Position numbers and translations under genes: made by a program. Below, piece by piece: positions 36,130 to 45,025 of a DNA stretch of 64,000 nt. Position 1 is the first letter of the stretch. The number at the start of each line of letters is the position of its first letter. Origin of the DNA: CAG-177 sp003514385 (GTDB lineage Bacteria > Bacillota > Clostridia > Oscillospirales > Acutalibacteraceae); assembly GCA_051920445.1 (NCBI GenBank), contig JBPPLN010000001.1, forward strand, positions 186,001-250,000, written 5' to 3'. The notes beneath the pieces are model-generated. The model was not told the DNA's origin. It ran no database searches and saw nothing but the letters and a program-made list of their open reading frames with translations.

Positions 36130-37776
36130 ATGTTGGATCAGCAGAAAATTACCATTCTCTATTGCCGTCTGAGCAACGAGGATGCCCAGGAAGGCGAGAG
36201 TAACAGTATCGCAAATCAGAGAGAGTATTTAACCCGATATGCCCGTGACCACGGGTATACAAACCTGAAAATTCTGGTGGATGACGGTTATACGGGGACG
36301 AACTTCAATCGTCCCGGTGTGCAGGAAGGCTTTGAGCTTGTCAAGCAGGGGCTTGTGGGCTGCTGGCTGGTCAAAGACCTCAGCCGCTTTGGTCGTGACT
36401 ATCTGACTGTTGGACAATATACGGATATTATCTTTCCGAGTTATGATGTCCGCTTTATCGCTATAAATGATGGCGTAGACAGCAACCGGGGAGACAGCGA
36501 GGGCTTCGCCGCAATCCGTAATCTGTTCAACGAGTGGTATCCCCGTGATACCAGCAAGAAAGTCCGTGTCAGTTTGCGGCAGAGAGGAACCAGTGGGAAG
36601 CACATGGGCAAACCGCCCTACGGATACCGCTGTGACCCGGAGGACAAGGATCACTGGATTCTGGATGAAGAAGCGGCTCCGGTAGTCAAGCTCATCTTCG
36701 ACCTTTGCATTGACGGCAAAGGCCCGGAGCAGATTGCAAGGATTCTGGAAGAAAAGCAGATTCTGACCGCAAAGGCACTCTATGCCAAGCGAAAGAAAAA
36801 GCCGATGCCGGAAAGACCGTACCACTGGGGCAACCAGTCCATTGTAGGGATTTTGGAACGGCAGGAGTACACAGGCTGTACCTGCAACTTCAAGACTTAT
36901 TCCAAGTCCTACAAGCTGAAAAAGCGGATTCCCAATGAGCCGGAGAATATGTTTTATCTGCCGGACACACAGGAAGCGATTGTATCTCAGGCACAGTTTG
37001 ACAGGGTGCAGGAACTGAGGAAAAACAAACGCCGCCCCGCAAAAGCGGAACGGCAGGGATTGTTCTCCGGGCTTCTGTTTTGTGCCGATTGCGGCGGCAA
37101 GCTCCACTTTGCCACAAGCAAAAGCTTTGAGGGCAAGCAGGATCACTACGTCTGCAACAACTACAAGAGCAACCGTGGTACTTGTACTGCCCACTATATC
37201 CGGGAAGATGTGCTTCGTGAAATCGTTCTGGAACGCATCCGGGCAGTCAATGAGTATATCCGAAGCGATGTGGACGGTTTTCAGGAGGAATGGCTGCAAT
37301 GCCGCAGGACTGACCAGGAGCGCAGCATCCGGGATGACAAAAAGAAGCTGGAACAGGCAAAGAAACGCCTTGCCGATCTGGATGTCATCATCGCCCGGCT
37401 GTACGAGGACTATGTTCTTGGAAATCTCAATCAGGACAGATACAGAAAGATGTCTGCGGACTATGAAGCGGAGCAGGAACGGTTAAAGCTCGAAATTGAA
37501 GTTATCGAAGAATGGGTGGAACAGCGGGAAGAAATGAACGACGGTCTGGATGCCTTTATCGCCCTGACACAGAAATATGTGGATGTGGAGGAGCTGACAC
37601 AGACCATCGTGAACGAGTATATCAAGAAAATCATCGTCTATGCCCCGGACAAATCCAGCGGCAAGCGCAAGCAGAAAGTGAAGATTTTCTTCAACTTCGT
37701 GGACGATGTAGATATTCCCGTTATTTCCGAGCCTATCATCACGCAAACAACCTATGAACACAGAAAAACGGCGTGA
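36130..37776 (+). CDS. Large serine recombinase (element integrase/excisionase)
   Basis: This 548-residue enzyme cuts and rejoins the element ends through a Ser-DNA link. Ser15 in YCRLSNED is the nucleophile. The resolvase domain runs to about 150 with VKDLSRFGRD. The recombinase domain follows, with GTSGKHMGKPPYGYRCD and HWGNQSIVGILERQEYTG. A zinc ribbon has CADCGGKL and, later, C-N-N and GTC. A coiled coil lies at about 405-490, and the C-terminal part is of the type I know as DUF4368. It resembles TnpX-type enzymes of Tn4451 and related elements. Its stop codon is inside its own terminator stem. Confidence 0.94.
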   Translation: MLDQQKITILYCRLSNEDAQEGESNSIANQREYLTRYARDHGYTNLKILVDDGYTGTNFNRPGVQEGFELVKQGLVGCWLVKDLSRFGRDYLTVGQYTDIIFPSYDVRFIAINDGVDSNRGDSEGFAAIRNLFNEWYPRDTSKKVRVSLRQRGTSGKHMGKPPYGYRCDPEDKDHWILDEEAAPVVKLIFDLCIDGKGPEQIARILEEKQILTAKALYAKRKKKPMPERPYHWGNQSIVGILERQEYTGCTCNFKTYSKSYKLKKRIPNEPENMFYLPDTQEAIVSQAQFDRVQELRKNKRRPAKAERQGLFSGLLFCADCGGKLHFATSKSFEGKQDHYVCNNYKSNRGTCTAHYIREDVLREIVLERIRAVNEYIRSDVDGFQEEWLQCRRTDQERSIRDDKKKLEQAKKRLADLDVIIARLYEDYVLGNLNQDRYRKMSADYEAEQERLKLEIEVIEEWVEQREEMNDGLDAFIALTQKYVDVEELTQTIVNEYIKKIIVYAPDKSSGKRKQKVKIFFNFVDDVDIPVISEPIITQTTYEHRKTA

Positions 37777-37794
37777 CCTTCGGGTCACACCGTT
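37767..37794 (+). terminator. Terminator of the recombinase gene
   Basis: AACGGCGTGACC (37767-37778) pairs with GGTCACACCGTT (37783-37794) around a TTCG tetraloop. The stem includes the recombinase stop codon at 37774-37776. Confidence 0.85.
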
Positions 37795-37826
37795 CTCTGC
37801 GACAAAATAGTTACTTGTCACTATTA

Positions 37827-37845
37827 AGCCTTGAGTTTCAAGGCT
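37827..37845. terminator. Hairpin just beyond the tRNA-Ala 3' end
   Basis: AGCCTTGA (37827-37834) pairs perfectly with TCAAGGCT (37838-37845), followed by TTTT on the plus strand. On the minus strand it follows the tRNA but lacks a good T run, so its direction is uncertain. Confidence 0.6.
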
Positions 37846-37852
37846 TTTCGCT

Positions 37853-37928
<76 letters not shown>

Positions 37929-38030
37929 AAATATTCAGTTCGTTCGGAACGCTATCTATTATATCAAAAGAAGTGAATTTGTCAATAGTTTTTTCAAAAA
38001 AACTCGTGCAATACGCGCTGCAAAAAAATC

Positions 38031-38058
38031 GGACTGCGGTAAATGTCTGCCGCAGTCC
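38031..38058. terminator. Terminator of the surface-glycan gene group
   Basis: GGACTGCGG (38031-38039) pairs with CCGCAGTCC (38050-38058), with T runs on both sides. It ends the minus-strand GT2 gene. Confidence 0.85.
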
Positions 38059-38067
38059 TGTTTTTAT

Positions 38068-39006
38068 TTATTTGTCCTCGTAATCAAGAACTTCTCTTGC
38101 GATATATATCGGTCTGTGCTTCGTTTCAATATATGTTTTGGCAAGATATTCGCCGACCATGCCGGTGCAGAAAAGCTGGAGACCGCCAAGAAGAAGTATA
38201 AGTACAACAGTCGTGGCGTAACCGGGAACCTTGATTCCGAACGCCAGCTTCTGGATTATAACTACTATCATATAGATAATAGACGCGGCAGAAGATGTCA
38301 AACCGATATAAGTCGCAATTTTGAGCGGTGTCGTAGTAAAGGCGATAATACCGTCCATTGCATATTTGAAGAGCTTCGCAAAGTTCCACTTGGAAGTGCC
38401 GTTTGCGCGGTCTTCAACGATATAGGGCATATAATATGTGTTGAATCCGACCCAGGAGAAAATGCCCTTGGAGAAGCGGTGATATTCACTCATGCTGAGC
38501 ACGGCATCGACCACACGGCGTCTAAGAAGTCTGAAGTCGCTCGCGCCGCTCTTGAACTCGATCTCAGAGGTTTTGTTGATAATCTTATAGAAACAATTTT
38601 TGAACGCTGAGAGAATTTTTGATTCGCGTCTGTCCTCCTGATAGCATGCCACTGCATCATAGTTTGGATCCTTGTCGAGAACTGCCATCATATCAAGCAC
38701 CAGCTCGGGGCGCTGCTGCATATCCGCATCGATAAGACAGACCATTTCTCCCCTGCTCTCCTTGAGTCCCGCATATATAGCCGACTCCTTGCCGAAGTTT
38801 CGCGAAAATCCGACAACTTTCACATTTTCATCGGCTATCTCATAGATATGACGGAGCTTGTCCATCGTCTGATCGCGGCTGCCGTCATTGACAAATATAA
38901 GCTCATAGTCAAAGCCCTTGTCTTTGAAAACTTCAGTCGCGGTGTTGTAAAATAATTCAACATTGTCCTGCTCGTTATAGCAAGGAATTACCAAAGACAG
39001 TTTCAT
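38068..39006 (-). CDS. GtrB/DPM-type GT2 glycosyltransferase with membrane anchor
   Basis: The 312-residue protein is a polyprenyl-phosphate sugar transferase type. It has an N-terminal GT-A domain with VIPCYNEQDNV, VNDGSRDQT (about 41-49) and DADMQQRPE (about 93-101). Two C-terminal membrane helices follow (about 230-255 and 265-290). GtrB/CsbB proteins make undecaprenyl-phosphate-linked sugars used by a membrane GT-C partner. Possible partners here are the DUF6056-type protein at 41000-42439 or the YfhO protein at 8848-11685. Confidence 0.92.
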   Translation of the reverse strand: MKLSLVIPCYNEQDNVELFYNTATEVFKDKGFDYELIFVNDGSRDQTMDKLRHIYEIADENVKVVGFSRNFGKESAIYAGLKESRGEMVCLIDADMQQRPELVLDMMAVLDKDPNYDAVACYQEDRRESKILSAFKNCFYKIINKTSEIEFKSGASDFRLLRRRVVDAVLSMSEYHRFSKGIFSWVGFNTYYMPYIVEDRANGTSKWNFAKLFKYAMDGIIAFTTTPLKIATYIGLTSSAASIIYMIVVIIQKLAFGIKVPGYATTVVLILLLGGLQLFCTGMVGEYLAKTYIETKHRPIYIAREVLDYEDK

Positions 39007-39085
39007 CTTTTTCCTCTCTTTCGGTGTCCGAAAAATTATATTTTAACCTGATAGAGTATAACATACTTTTCGTCAGAAAACAACA

Positions 39086-40957
39086 TTAATTATATATTTC
39101 TTTTTCAATATTTTGCTCAAGTTTCTTTATAAGGTCTATCAAATAGCTATCAAACTGGCCGTTTTTTATTATGTTTTCAAATTTGAGCCATTTAACATCA
39201 GCCTTAAACAGTTTTTTGTCGGTTTCCTGAAATTTATAATACTTCTGCAATTCCTTTGCTGACAATCTTGTGATCGTTATCTGATCAAATATCTCCGGAT
39301 GACCTTCAACTTCGGCGCGAACTGTACATTTTCTAAATCCGCTGTCAAATTCAAGTTTGTTTCCGTTGAGTTTAACGCCGCTTCCGTCAACCACTTTTAA
39401 AGAACAGTTCATTCGTGTATCCGACGAAGATATTCCGAGGATAAGTTCTGATGTATCAGGCTCAACGAAATAGTTGTACATATAATCATCAGTATCAGCG
39501 TTTTTAATTTTCACGAACGAGAAGCCGAGGTCATAATCCGCCTTTTCAAACGCCTCTATTTCACACAGACCGGCTGTATCGCCCTCGAAAGATGTCACTT
39601 TAAAAGTGAATGAGGTTATCCCCTCTTTAGGTGCAAATTCGATGCGGGTTTCGCTGCCGTTTGCGTTGAGGTTCGGTACATCTATGATGCTGCCGTCGCT
39701 GAATGTTATTGTTCCGCCGAGTATATTTCTGTTAAGGTCATAGTCGTCATAAAGTGATATACATGAAATATTTTGGGGACTTCTGAACTTGACCATTACT
39801 ACCTTTTCTTTATCGTTCTTATTAAACGACGAAACACAGCCGCTAAATTTCGTCTTTTGGGGAATTGTTTTATCGGTTGAAACGAGCTTAAAGTCATTGA
39901 GAAGTTTTGCATCGCCGGATGACACCGTGATATCTGCATCATATGTCAAACTGTCCGTGCGCCGATTCCAATATACCATATCACCGTTTATTATCCTGGC
40001 GGCAAGAGTATACGCAAACTGTGTAAGATGCTTGCTGAGAGCCTTATAATCCGGACATTTCAGAATAGAGCGGCTGACTGAGCCGGAATAAACGGGCAAT
40101 CTGATTCTATCGCTCCAGTTATATTGCGGAACATCAGTCTCATATATCGGATCATTCAGTCTGTCTTTCGCAGGTTTATGAACACTTTTAATGTTGAGTT
40201 GATAGAAATCCGGGTTTGCTCTCCACGCGGATGAGTATCCGAAACATTTAAGAACCACCGGCTTATAATCCTTTTTTTCACGAAGGACATTTCCCATGAC
40301 CTCTTCAAACGACATGCTGACTCCCCTATGATCTCTGTGGTCATCAAAGTCGATTGCGATTATATAGTCAGGGCAATAATCAAGAATAACATCCTTTATA
40401 TCGTTCAGCACATTCTGACGGGTATATTCGGCATGAGTGCCGTATTTGCTGAAATGATAATCAACAAAATGTTTTCCGGAATTAGTATGATTCAATCCGC
40501 TGCTAAATGATTTTTCTGGTTTTCCGCTCTTGTTTATAAAAATAGTTCCTCCGTCCGGATATCCGAGAAATATAAGTTTATCTTTCGGTATACCGAGTGT
40601 TTTCAATGAATCCCGCGCTTCGTCCTGACGCTGACGGGCGGTAAAAAATTTGTCTCCGTTCGTGACAAACACAATGCGGGTGTCGGCACCGTTTTTATAT
40701 ATTTCGGGCAGCACCTGACCGGCTATAAGCAAATCATCATCCTCATGAGGGACAAGAACCATTACTTTTTTGCCTTTGAACTGTTCGGAATATATGCTGT
40801 TTTCAACGCCCTTGCTGTTGTCGAGCTTGCTCAGCTGCGCACGGTATGTCAAAAAGAACACAAGCACTGCCGTAATTGCCGCCACAGCAAGCACAAGAAG
40901 TGCCGCACCGATTATCCGAAATATTCTCTTTGATATTTTCTTAGTTTGTGTCTTCAT
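39086..40957 (-). CDS. Membrane-anchored PIG-L-type deacetylase
   Basis: PIG-L enzymes are zinc-dependent deacetylases of N-acetyl sugars. The 623 residues start with a membrane anchor (about 12-37). The PIG-L domain follows, with the zinc motif PHEDDD (70-75) and DDHRDH (205-210). A further beta-rich region (about 350-475) resembles a discoidin-like sugar-binding fold, and a C-terminal helical tail follows. It should sit outside the membrane and deacetylate a surface glycan, which fits its place between a GtrB-type gene and a GT-C-like membrane protein on the same strand. Confidence 0.88.
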   Translation of the reverse strand: MKTQTKKISKRIFRIIGAALLVLAVAAITAVLVFFLTYRAQLSKLDNSKGVENSIYSEQFKGKKVMVLVPHEDDDLLIAGQVLPEIYKNGADTRIVFVTNGDKFFTARQRQDEARDSLKTLGIPKDKLIFLGYPDGGTIFINKSGKPEKSFSSGLNHTNSGKHFVDYHFSKYGTHAEYTRQNVLNDIKDVILDYCPDYIIAIDFDDHRDHRGVSMSFEEVMGNVLREKKDYKPVVLKCFGYSSAWRANPDFYQLNIKSVHKPAKDRLNDPIYETDVPQYNWSDRIRLPVYSGSVSRSILKCPDYKALSKHLTQFAYTLAARIINGDMVYWNRRTDSLTYDADITVSSGDAKLLNDFKLVSTDKTIPQKTKFSGCVSSFNKNDKEKVVMVKFRSPQNISCISLYDDYDLNRNILGGTITFSDGSIIDVPNLNANGSETRIEFAPKEGITSFTFKVTSFEGDTAGLCEIEAFEKADYDLGFSFVKIKNADTDDYMYNYFVEPDTSELILGISSSDTRMNCSLKVVDGSGVKLNGNKLEFDSGFRKCTVRAEVEGHPEIFDQITITRLSAKELQKYYKFQETDKKLFKADVKWLKFENIIKNGQFDSYLIDLIKKLEQNIEKEIYN

Positions 40958-40999
40958 AGCTCTCGCTTTCTAAATAAAATAATTTAATTATTCAAATTA

Positions 41000-42439
41000 T
41001 CAATAATATTCCATCTTGTTTGCTGCGGCATTCCAGTGTGGTCTTGTCTCAACACTAACGCTGTCGACACCGTAATACGCCGCAACCCATGAATTGAACC
41101 ACGCACTCTTTTCTCCTCCGCCTGTTATACTGAGTTCGTATTTTTGAAGTGACCAAAAACTCTTTTTGGGTTTGCATTGTTTGATAACAATATTTTTCCT
41201 ACCCGCATCTTTTTGTTCGTATATTTCCTGTTCGACTTCCTGATAATTAAGGCTGTCATATTTCAAAGAGTAATATTCCGAAGTATAGATTCCGGCAAAG
41301 AGCACAACGACAAACGCCGCAATAACCACCGCAGCGCGCCGCATTGAATTTGTCGAGCCTGACTTTTTCTTCATCAAGACCTGTGAAATGAGCATAAACG
41401 CCGAACAAGCCAAAAGCATATTCGCTCCAAAAAAGGCTCGTGCAGGTTCTTCTGGCGAAAGCATAAGTACACACGCCGAAACAAGACCTGAAGCAAAATA
41501 AACACCGGGCAAAAGCCAGTTTATTTTTATCTTCTTAACACGGCTGAATATATATACTACAACTGCCGCAATAACAAGTATTATGATCGCGCGAAACATA
41601 TTAACTGCCAATTGTGAAAGCGACCATGAAATATGCTTATAAAAGATACACTCATACTTTGTGTTTTCCAGCCTCACCCTGTTGCCGGGTGCAAGCATAA
41701 GTATAGAATATCCGACTATACTTCCGACAAGCCCGCAGATGTGGTGCGGCAGGATAACAAGCTTTCTGCGTTTATAATAAAACATAAAGAGCACAACCGC
41801 CGCAACAACTGCGCATCCGACATTCTCGTTGCTCCACCCCGCAAGCACACCACCCGCAAGTGTGATCACACACAACGCAGTTTCCGCTTTCGGATTGTGA
41901 CGAATACCGCCTGTCGCATATATTCTGTAAATCATAAGAAACGCCAAAACGAAAGTAGTTGTCCACAGATAATTGAACGACCCGCTAAACCAAAGGTAGA
42001 CTGTCGCCGGCAAATACGTTCCCAACCATTCAAAAGCATATACAAAAATAAGAAGCGGAATATTCAGCTTACCCTTTATATTCGCATGGAAATACACAAG
42101 AAGTCCCAGAAGGACAAACACAAGGGAATTGAAAACATTAAAAACCGTCTTGCCGCTCAAAGCAAAAAGCTGCAACATGAAATGTGCCGGAATCCGCCCA
42201 TTGCAAATTTTATAGTGAACTTTCATTCCCGCGATTATATCGCCTATTCCGGTGAGCCTCTGCGGCGTGCCCTTGAGTGTATGACCGGCATATTTGAAGA
42301 AATACAGATAGTCATCTGCTGCATATCCGCTGAAGATGTTAAAAACCAGAAACATCACAAACATAGTAGCCACTATAACAACAGCTACCACAATTTTTAA
42401 TCTGTTATTGCCGTTTTGACTTAATTTTAGGTTATGCAA
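41000..42439 (-). CDS. DUF6056-type multispanning membrane protein
   Basis: The protein has about eleven membrane helices and the GT-C-like loop signature ADDYLYFF after the first helix, as in DUF6056 and related glycan-modifying membrane proteins. I favour the TTG start (complement 42437-42439), eight bases after GGAGG, giving 479 residues. An ATG at 42505 or 42478 in the same frame has no comparable ribosome site. A soluble Lys-rich C-terminal domain (about 405-479) faces one side. By inference it transfers a lipid-linked sugar made by the GtrB-type enzyme. Confidence 0.8.
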   Translation of the reverse strand: MHNLKLSQNGNNRLKIVVAVVIVATMFVMFLVFNIFSGYAADDYLYFFKYAGHTLKGTPQRLTGIGDIIAGMKVHYKICNGRIPAHFMLQLFALSGKTVFNVFNSLVFVLLGLLVYFHANIKGKLNIPLLIFVYAFEWLGTYLPATVYLWFSGSFNYLWTTTFVLAFLMIYRIYATGGIRHNPKAETALCVITLAGGVLAGWSNENVGCAVVAAVVLFMFYYKRRKLVILPHHICGLVGSIVGYSILMLAPGNRVRLENTKYECIFYKHISWSLSQLAVNMFRAIIILVIAAVVVYIFSRVKKIKINWLLPGVYFASGLVSACVLMLSPEEPARAFFGANMLLACSAFMLISQVLMKKKSGSTNSMRRAAVVIAAFVVVLFAGIYTSEYYSLKYDSLNYQEVEQEIYEQKDAGRKNIVIKQCKPKKSFWSLQKYELSITGGGEKSAWFNSWVAAYYGVDSVSVETRPHWNAAANKMEYY

Positions 42440-42608
42440 AATTCTTTTCCTCCGACTTTTTCGGCTGTAAAACACCATGGGACATAGTAGCACACGAACT
42501 AACACAATACAATTAATTTCCGTTTACAATATAATGAAAAAACGGTTACATCAAATAACAAAACCGTAACATTTTGTATATTACTTCAAAACAATATACG
42601 AATATTTC

Positions 42609-42636
42609 GTCAAAATGAAAGGAATTTCATTTTGAC
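42609..42636. repeat. Perfect 12-bp inverted repeat in an intergenic region
   Basis: GTCAAAATGAAA (42609-42620), loop GGAA, TTTCATTTTGAC (42625-42636). It has no T run, so it is more likely an operator or an RNA element than a terminator. The remaining 42440-42757 is AT-rich, with only a weak ACGGTT/AACCGT dyad near 42541-42566 and a terminator at 42714-42737. Confidence 0.65.
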
Positions 42637-42713
42637 TGTCAATATTAATATTATATACATTTGCAAATTATGTAATTCAAGCCCGGTGCAATATGGCGGT
42701 CAGAATATAAAAA

Positions 42714-42737
42714 ATCCCGCCGGACGACCGACGGGAT
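42714..42737 (-). terminator. Terminator of the GH109/kinase/GH4 operon
   Basis: On the minus strand ATCCCGTCGG pairs with CCGGCGGGAT across TCGT, followed by TTTTTT. Confidence 0.85.
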
Positions 42738-42757
42738 CAAAATCAATTATATAATTT

Positions 42758-44059
42758 TCAGCACTTGATAACGACATCGTTGGGGAAGAACTCGGGAAGA
42801 TAAGCCTTGTGAGCCCACTTCATCTCCTCGAAGCACTTGTGTGCCTTCTCCCAGTCGCCGACGAGCGGATGCACGAGCAGTGCATTGATAGCTGCTGCCT
42901 CGGAGCCGGTTGTCGCGGCTTCTACGGTGTACTTCTCATATGCCTTTACGACACGCATAAGACCAATGATATGTCTGTTATCGACCTTGTCGATAGCAAC
43001 AGGCTCCGCGCCGTCCTTGCCGATAACGGCGGCTATCTCGAGAACGTCGTCATCGTCCATGAAATCAACAGTGCCGTTATTCTTGATGTTGACTATCTGG
43101 ACATCGCGTTTATCGTTGGCGATAGAATCGATAAGAGAGACTGCAGCGAGAGAATATTTGTGGCCGCCGCGCTGATCGAGAAGAGCGGGCTTTGTAACAA
43201 GAGTCTCGTCCGAATACATCTCAAGCAGCTCTTCCTCAATCTCCATGCAGACGCGTGCGCGGCACTTCTCATCCTCTTTCTGATGCTTAAGCTTCGCGTC
43301 TCTGCAATAATAATACTGGAGATAAGACGAGGGAATTCCGCGAACGGCGTTGAGGCAATCGAGCGAGAAGCCGTCGTCCTTTATGTTCGCCATAACTTTT
43401 GTCGAGAAGCCCTGAGCGAGCATATCGTCGATAAGCTCCTTGCCGTCCTTCTTGACGGAGGTTATCCAGCTGAGGTGGTTAAGACCGACATATGTAATAT
43501 CGCAGTCGTCACCCATAGCCTCTTTTGTATCGTCGATCATGTTGATCGGGACATTGCAAAGACCCATGCACTTGACATTGGTGTGGTTGAGCACGAACTC
43601 GGTGATGATGCCGGAAGGATTGGTGAAGTTGATGAGCCATGCGTTGGGACAGATAGCCTCGATGCGGTCGCAGATATGCTGCATGACCGGAATAGTACGC
43701 AGAGCCTTGAAGAAGCCGCCGATACCGGTGGTCTCCTGACCGATGAGGTCATATTTGAGCGGGATAGTCTCATCGAGATAACGGGCATGAAGCATGCCGA
43801 CTCTTATCTGAGTGACAACAAAGTCTGCGCCCTGAAGAGCCTCATCAAGGTTATCGGTGAGAAGAGTCTCGCACTCTATGCCCGCCTTCTTGAGCATTCT
43901 CAGGCAGAGGTTGCCGACTATTGTTCTCTTTCTCTCGTCGATATCCATAAAGGATATCTTCTTGAGCTTGAGCGAGGACTGAGCCTTTATGAATCCGTCC
44001 ACAAGCTCGGGGCAATATGTGCTGCCCGAACCGATGACTGCTACTGTAATTTCTTTCAT
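42758..44059 (-). CDS. GH4 NAD-dependent 6-phospho-beta-glucosidase-type enzyme
   Basis: GH4 enzymes use NAD+ and Mn2+ to cleave glycosides by a redox-elimination route. The 433 residues show the NAD loop IGSGSTYCPEL (9-19), INFTNPSG (143-150), the metal-binding Cys168 in GLCNVP and His195 in GLNHLSW. GLCNVP is the form seen in the 6-phospho-beta-glucosidase/CelF branch rather than the CHS form of alpha-galactosidases. No PTS is encoded nearby; the kinase just upstream could supply phosphorylation instead. It is the last gene of a three-gene operon. Confidence 0.92.
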   Translation of the reverse strand: MKEITVAVIGSGSTYCPELVDGFIKAQSSLKLKKISFMDIDERKRTIVGNLCLRMLKKAGIECETLLTDNLDEALQGADFVVTQIRVGMLHARYLDETIPLKYDLIGQETTGIGGFFKALRTIPVMQHICDRIEAICPNAWLINFTNPSGIITEFVLNHTNVKCMGLCNVPINMIDDTKEAMGDDCDITYVGLNHLSWITSVKKDGKELIDDMLAQGFSTKVMANIKDDGFSLDCLNAVRGIPSSYLQYYYCRDAKLKHQKEDEKCRARVCMEIEEELLEMYSDETLVTKPALLDQRGGHKYSLAAVSLIDSIANDKRDVQIVNIKNNGTVDFMDDDDVLEIAAVIGKDGAEPVAIDKVDNRHIIGLMRVVKAYEKYTVEAATTGSEAAAINALLVHPLVGDWEKAHKCFEEMKWAHKAYLPEFFPNDVVIKC

Positions 44060-44086
44060 ATATATACTCCCTTTTCTGTAAAATCC

Positions 44087-45025
44087 TTATTTATACTGCC
44101 TGAATATCCAGTTTATGCAACCGGTGACAGGCTCTTTATTGAGCTTTATGAACTTCAGCTTTCTTCCGCTCATCTGCTGCGCATACTCGTGCATTTTTTT
44201 GATATAAGCATCGTTCGGAAGCTTCGTGTGCATTGAACCGGAAAGAACGACCTCTATCTCGTCGCCGTCAAACTCCATCTGCTTTGCGAGCGCCGCAATG
44301 AACTGCGCGCCGCGCTTTGCCATCTCATCTGTTTTGGCAAGCGCAGGGGCATCACCCATTGCCGCCGCCTTGAAGAACGAACCGATGAGAGTCTTGATAT
44401 AGAGCGGAGCCTCCTCCGTCTCAAGCTTTGCAACGGTTCCGACGAACTCCTCGCGCGAAGTGATGCCGAATGCATCATAGTACATCTTCGTGATAAGAGT
44501 GGGTTCAAGTCCGAGATAGACCTCATCGTATATGAGCCTGAATGCAGTCTGCGCTATCCAGTTGCCGTTGCCCATATCACCGGTGCACTCGCTGAGTCCG
44601 CCGAGCTGGAGCATATTGCCCTTTGAATCTATCGCATTGCAGCATGTTCCTGTTCCGCAGTTATAGCCAATTGCCGCGCCGCTCTCGGAACCCGCCTGAA
44701 CGACGATAAAGCCGTCGTTATAGATAGCAAAGTTGCGAAGCCCTTTTCCCGAAAGCTTTTCACACATGATATCATGCTGGAACTGATGGTCGATTCCCGC
44801 AAGACCCATCAGCGAAAAAGCAACATCGTCAAGAGATATTCCCGCCTCACCGACAAGTTCGGTTATACCGTTCCAGATAACCGCGCTTGCCTCGTCAAAC
44901 GCGCCTTCGAGATTCTCGTGGTTGCTTCCCGGTCCATAGACCGTTTTGACTACATTTTTGTTCTCATCAAAAAGGGAGAACGCCGTTTTTGTTCCGCCTC
45001 CGTCAACACCGATGTAAAAGCTCAT
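44087..45025 (-). CDS. N-acetylhexosamine kinase, BadF/BadG/BcrA/BcrD ATPase family
   Basis: The 312-residue protein has the ASKHA phosphate loop DGGGTKTAFSLFD (about 8-20), a second glycine-rich segment IGYNCGTGTCCNAI (about 117-130), and LGGLSECTGDMGNG. The family includes N-acetylglucosamine kinases. Here the neighbours suggest a sugar released by the GH109-like or GH4 enzyme as substrate. Its start overlaps the stop of the GH109-like gene by four bases, and the GH4 gene follows after 27 bases. Confidence 0.88.
   Translation of the reverse strand: MSFYIGVDGGGTKTAFSLFDENKNVVKTVYGPGSNHENLEGAFDEASAVIWNGITELVGEAGISLDDVAFSLMGLAGIDHQFQHDIMCEKLSGKGLRNFAIYNDGFIVVQAGSESGAAIGYNCGTGTCCNAIDSKGNMLQLGGLSECTGDMGNGNWIAQTAFRLIYDEVYLGLEPTLITKMYYDAFGITSREEFVGTVAKLETEEAPLYIKTLIGSFFKAAAMGDAPALAKTDEMAKRGAQFIAALAKQMEFDGDEIEVVLSGSMHTKLPNDAYIKKMHEYAQQMSGRKLKFIKLNKEPVTGCINWIFRQYK

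Larger units (their letters stand above)
23175..37802. mobile_element. Tn4451-like integrative mobilizable element carrying a Bce-type module
   Basis: Between the GT4 promoter and tRNA-Ala lies a block with mobile-element gene content: a large serine recombinase at the right end, a TnpW-like protein, a MobV relaxase with RSA-type oriT, a CHC2 zinc-finger protein and helicase, and DUF6061- and DUF6076-like proteins. The cargo is a Bce-type peptide-resistance operon. No type IV secretion genes are present, so transfer would need a helper. Leucine codons favour CTG, unlike the neighbours. The exact ends are inferred: GA dinucleotides within GACAA at 23175-23179 and 37801-37805, where large serine recombinases of this group typically cut. 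The left end could lie anywhere from 23141 to 23217 and the right end from 37795 to 37852. Confidence 0.8.
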
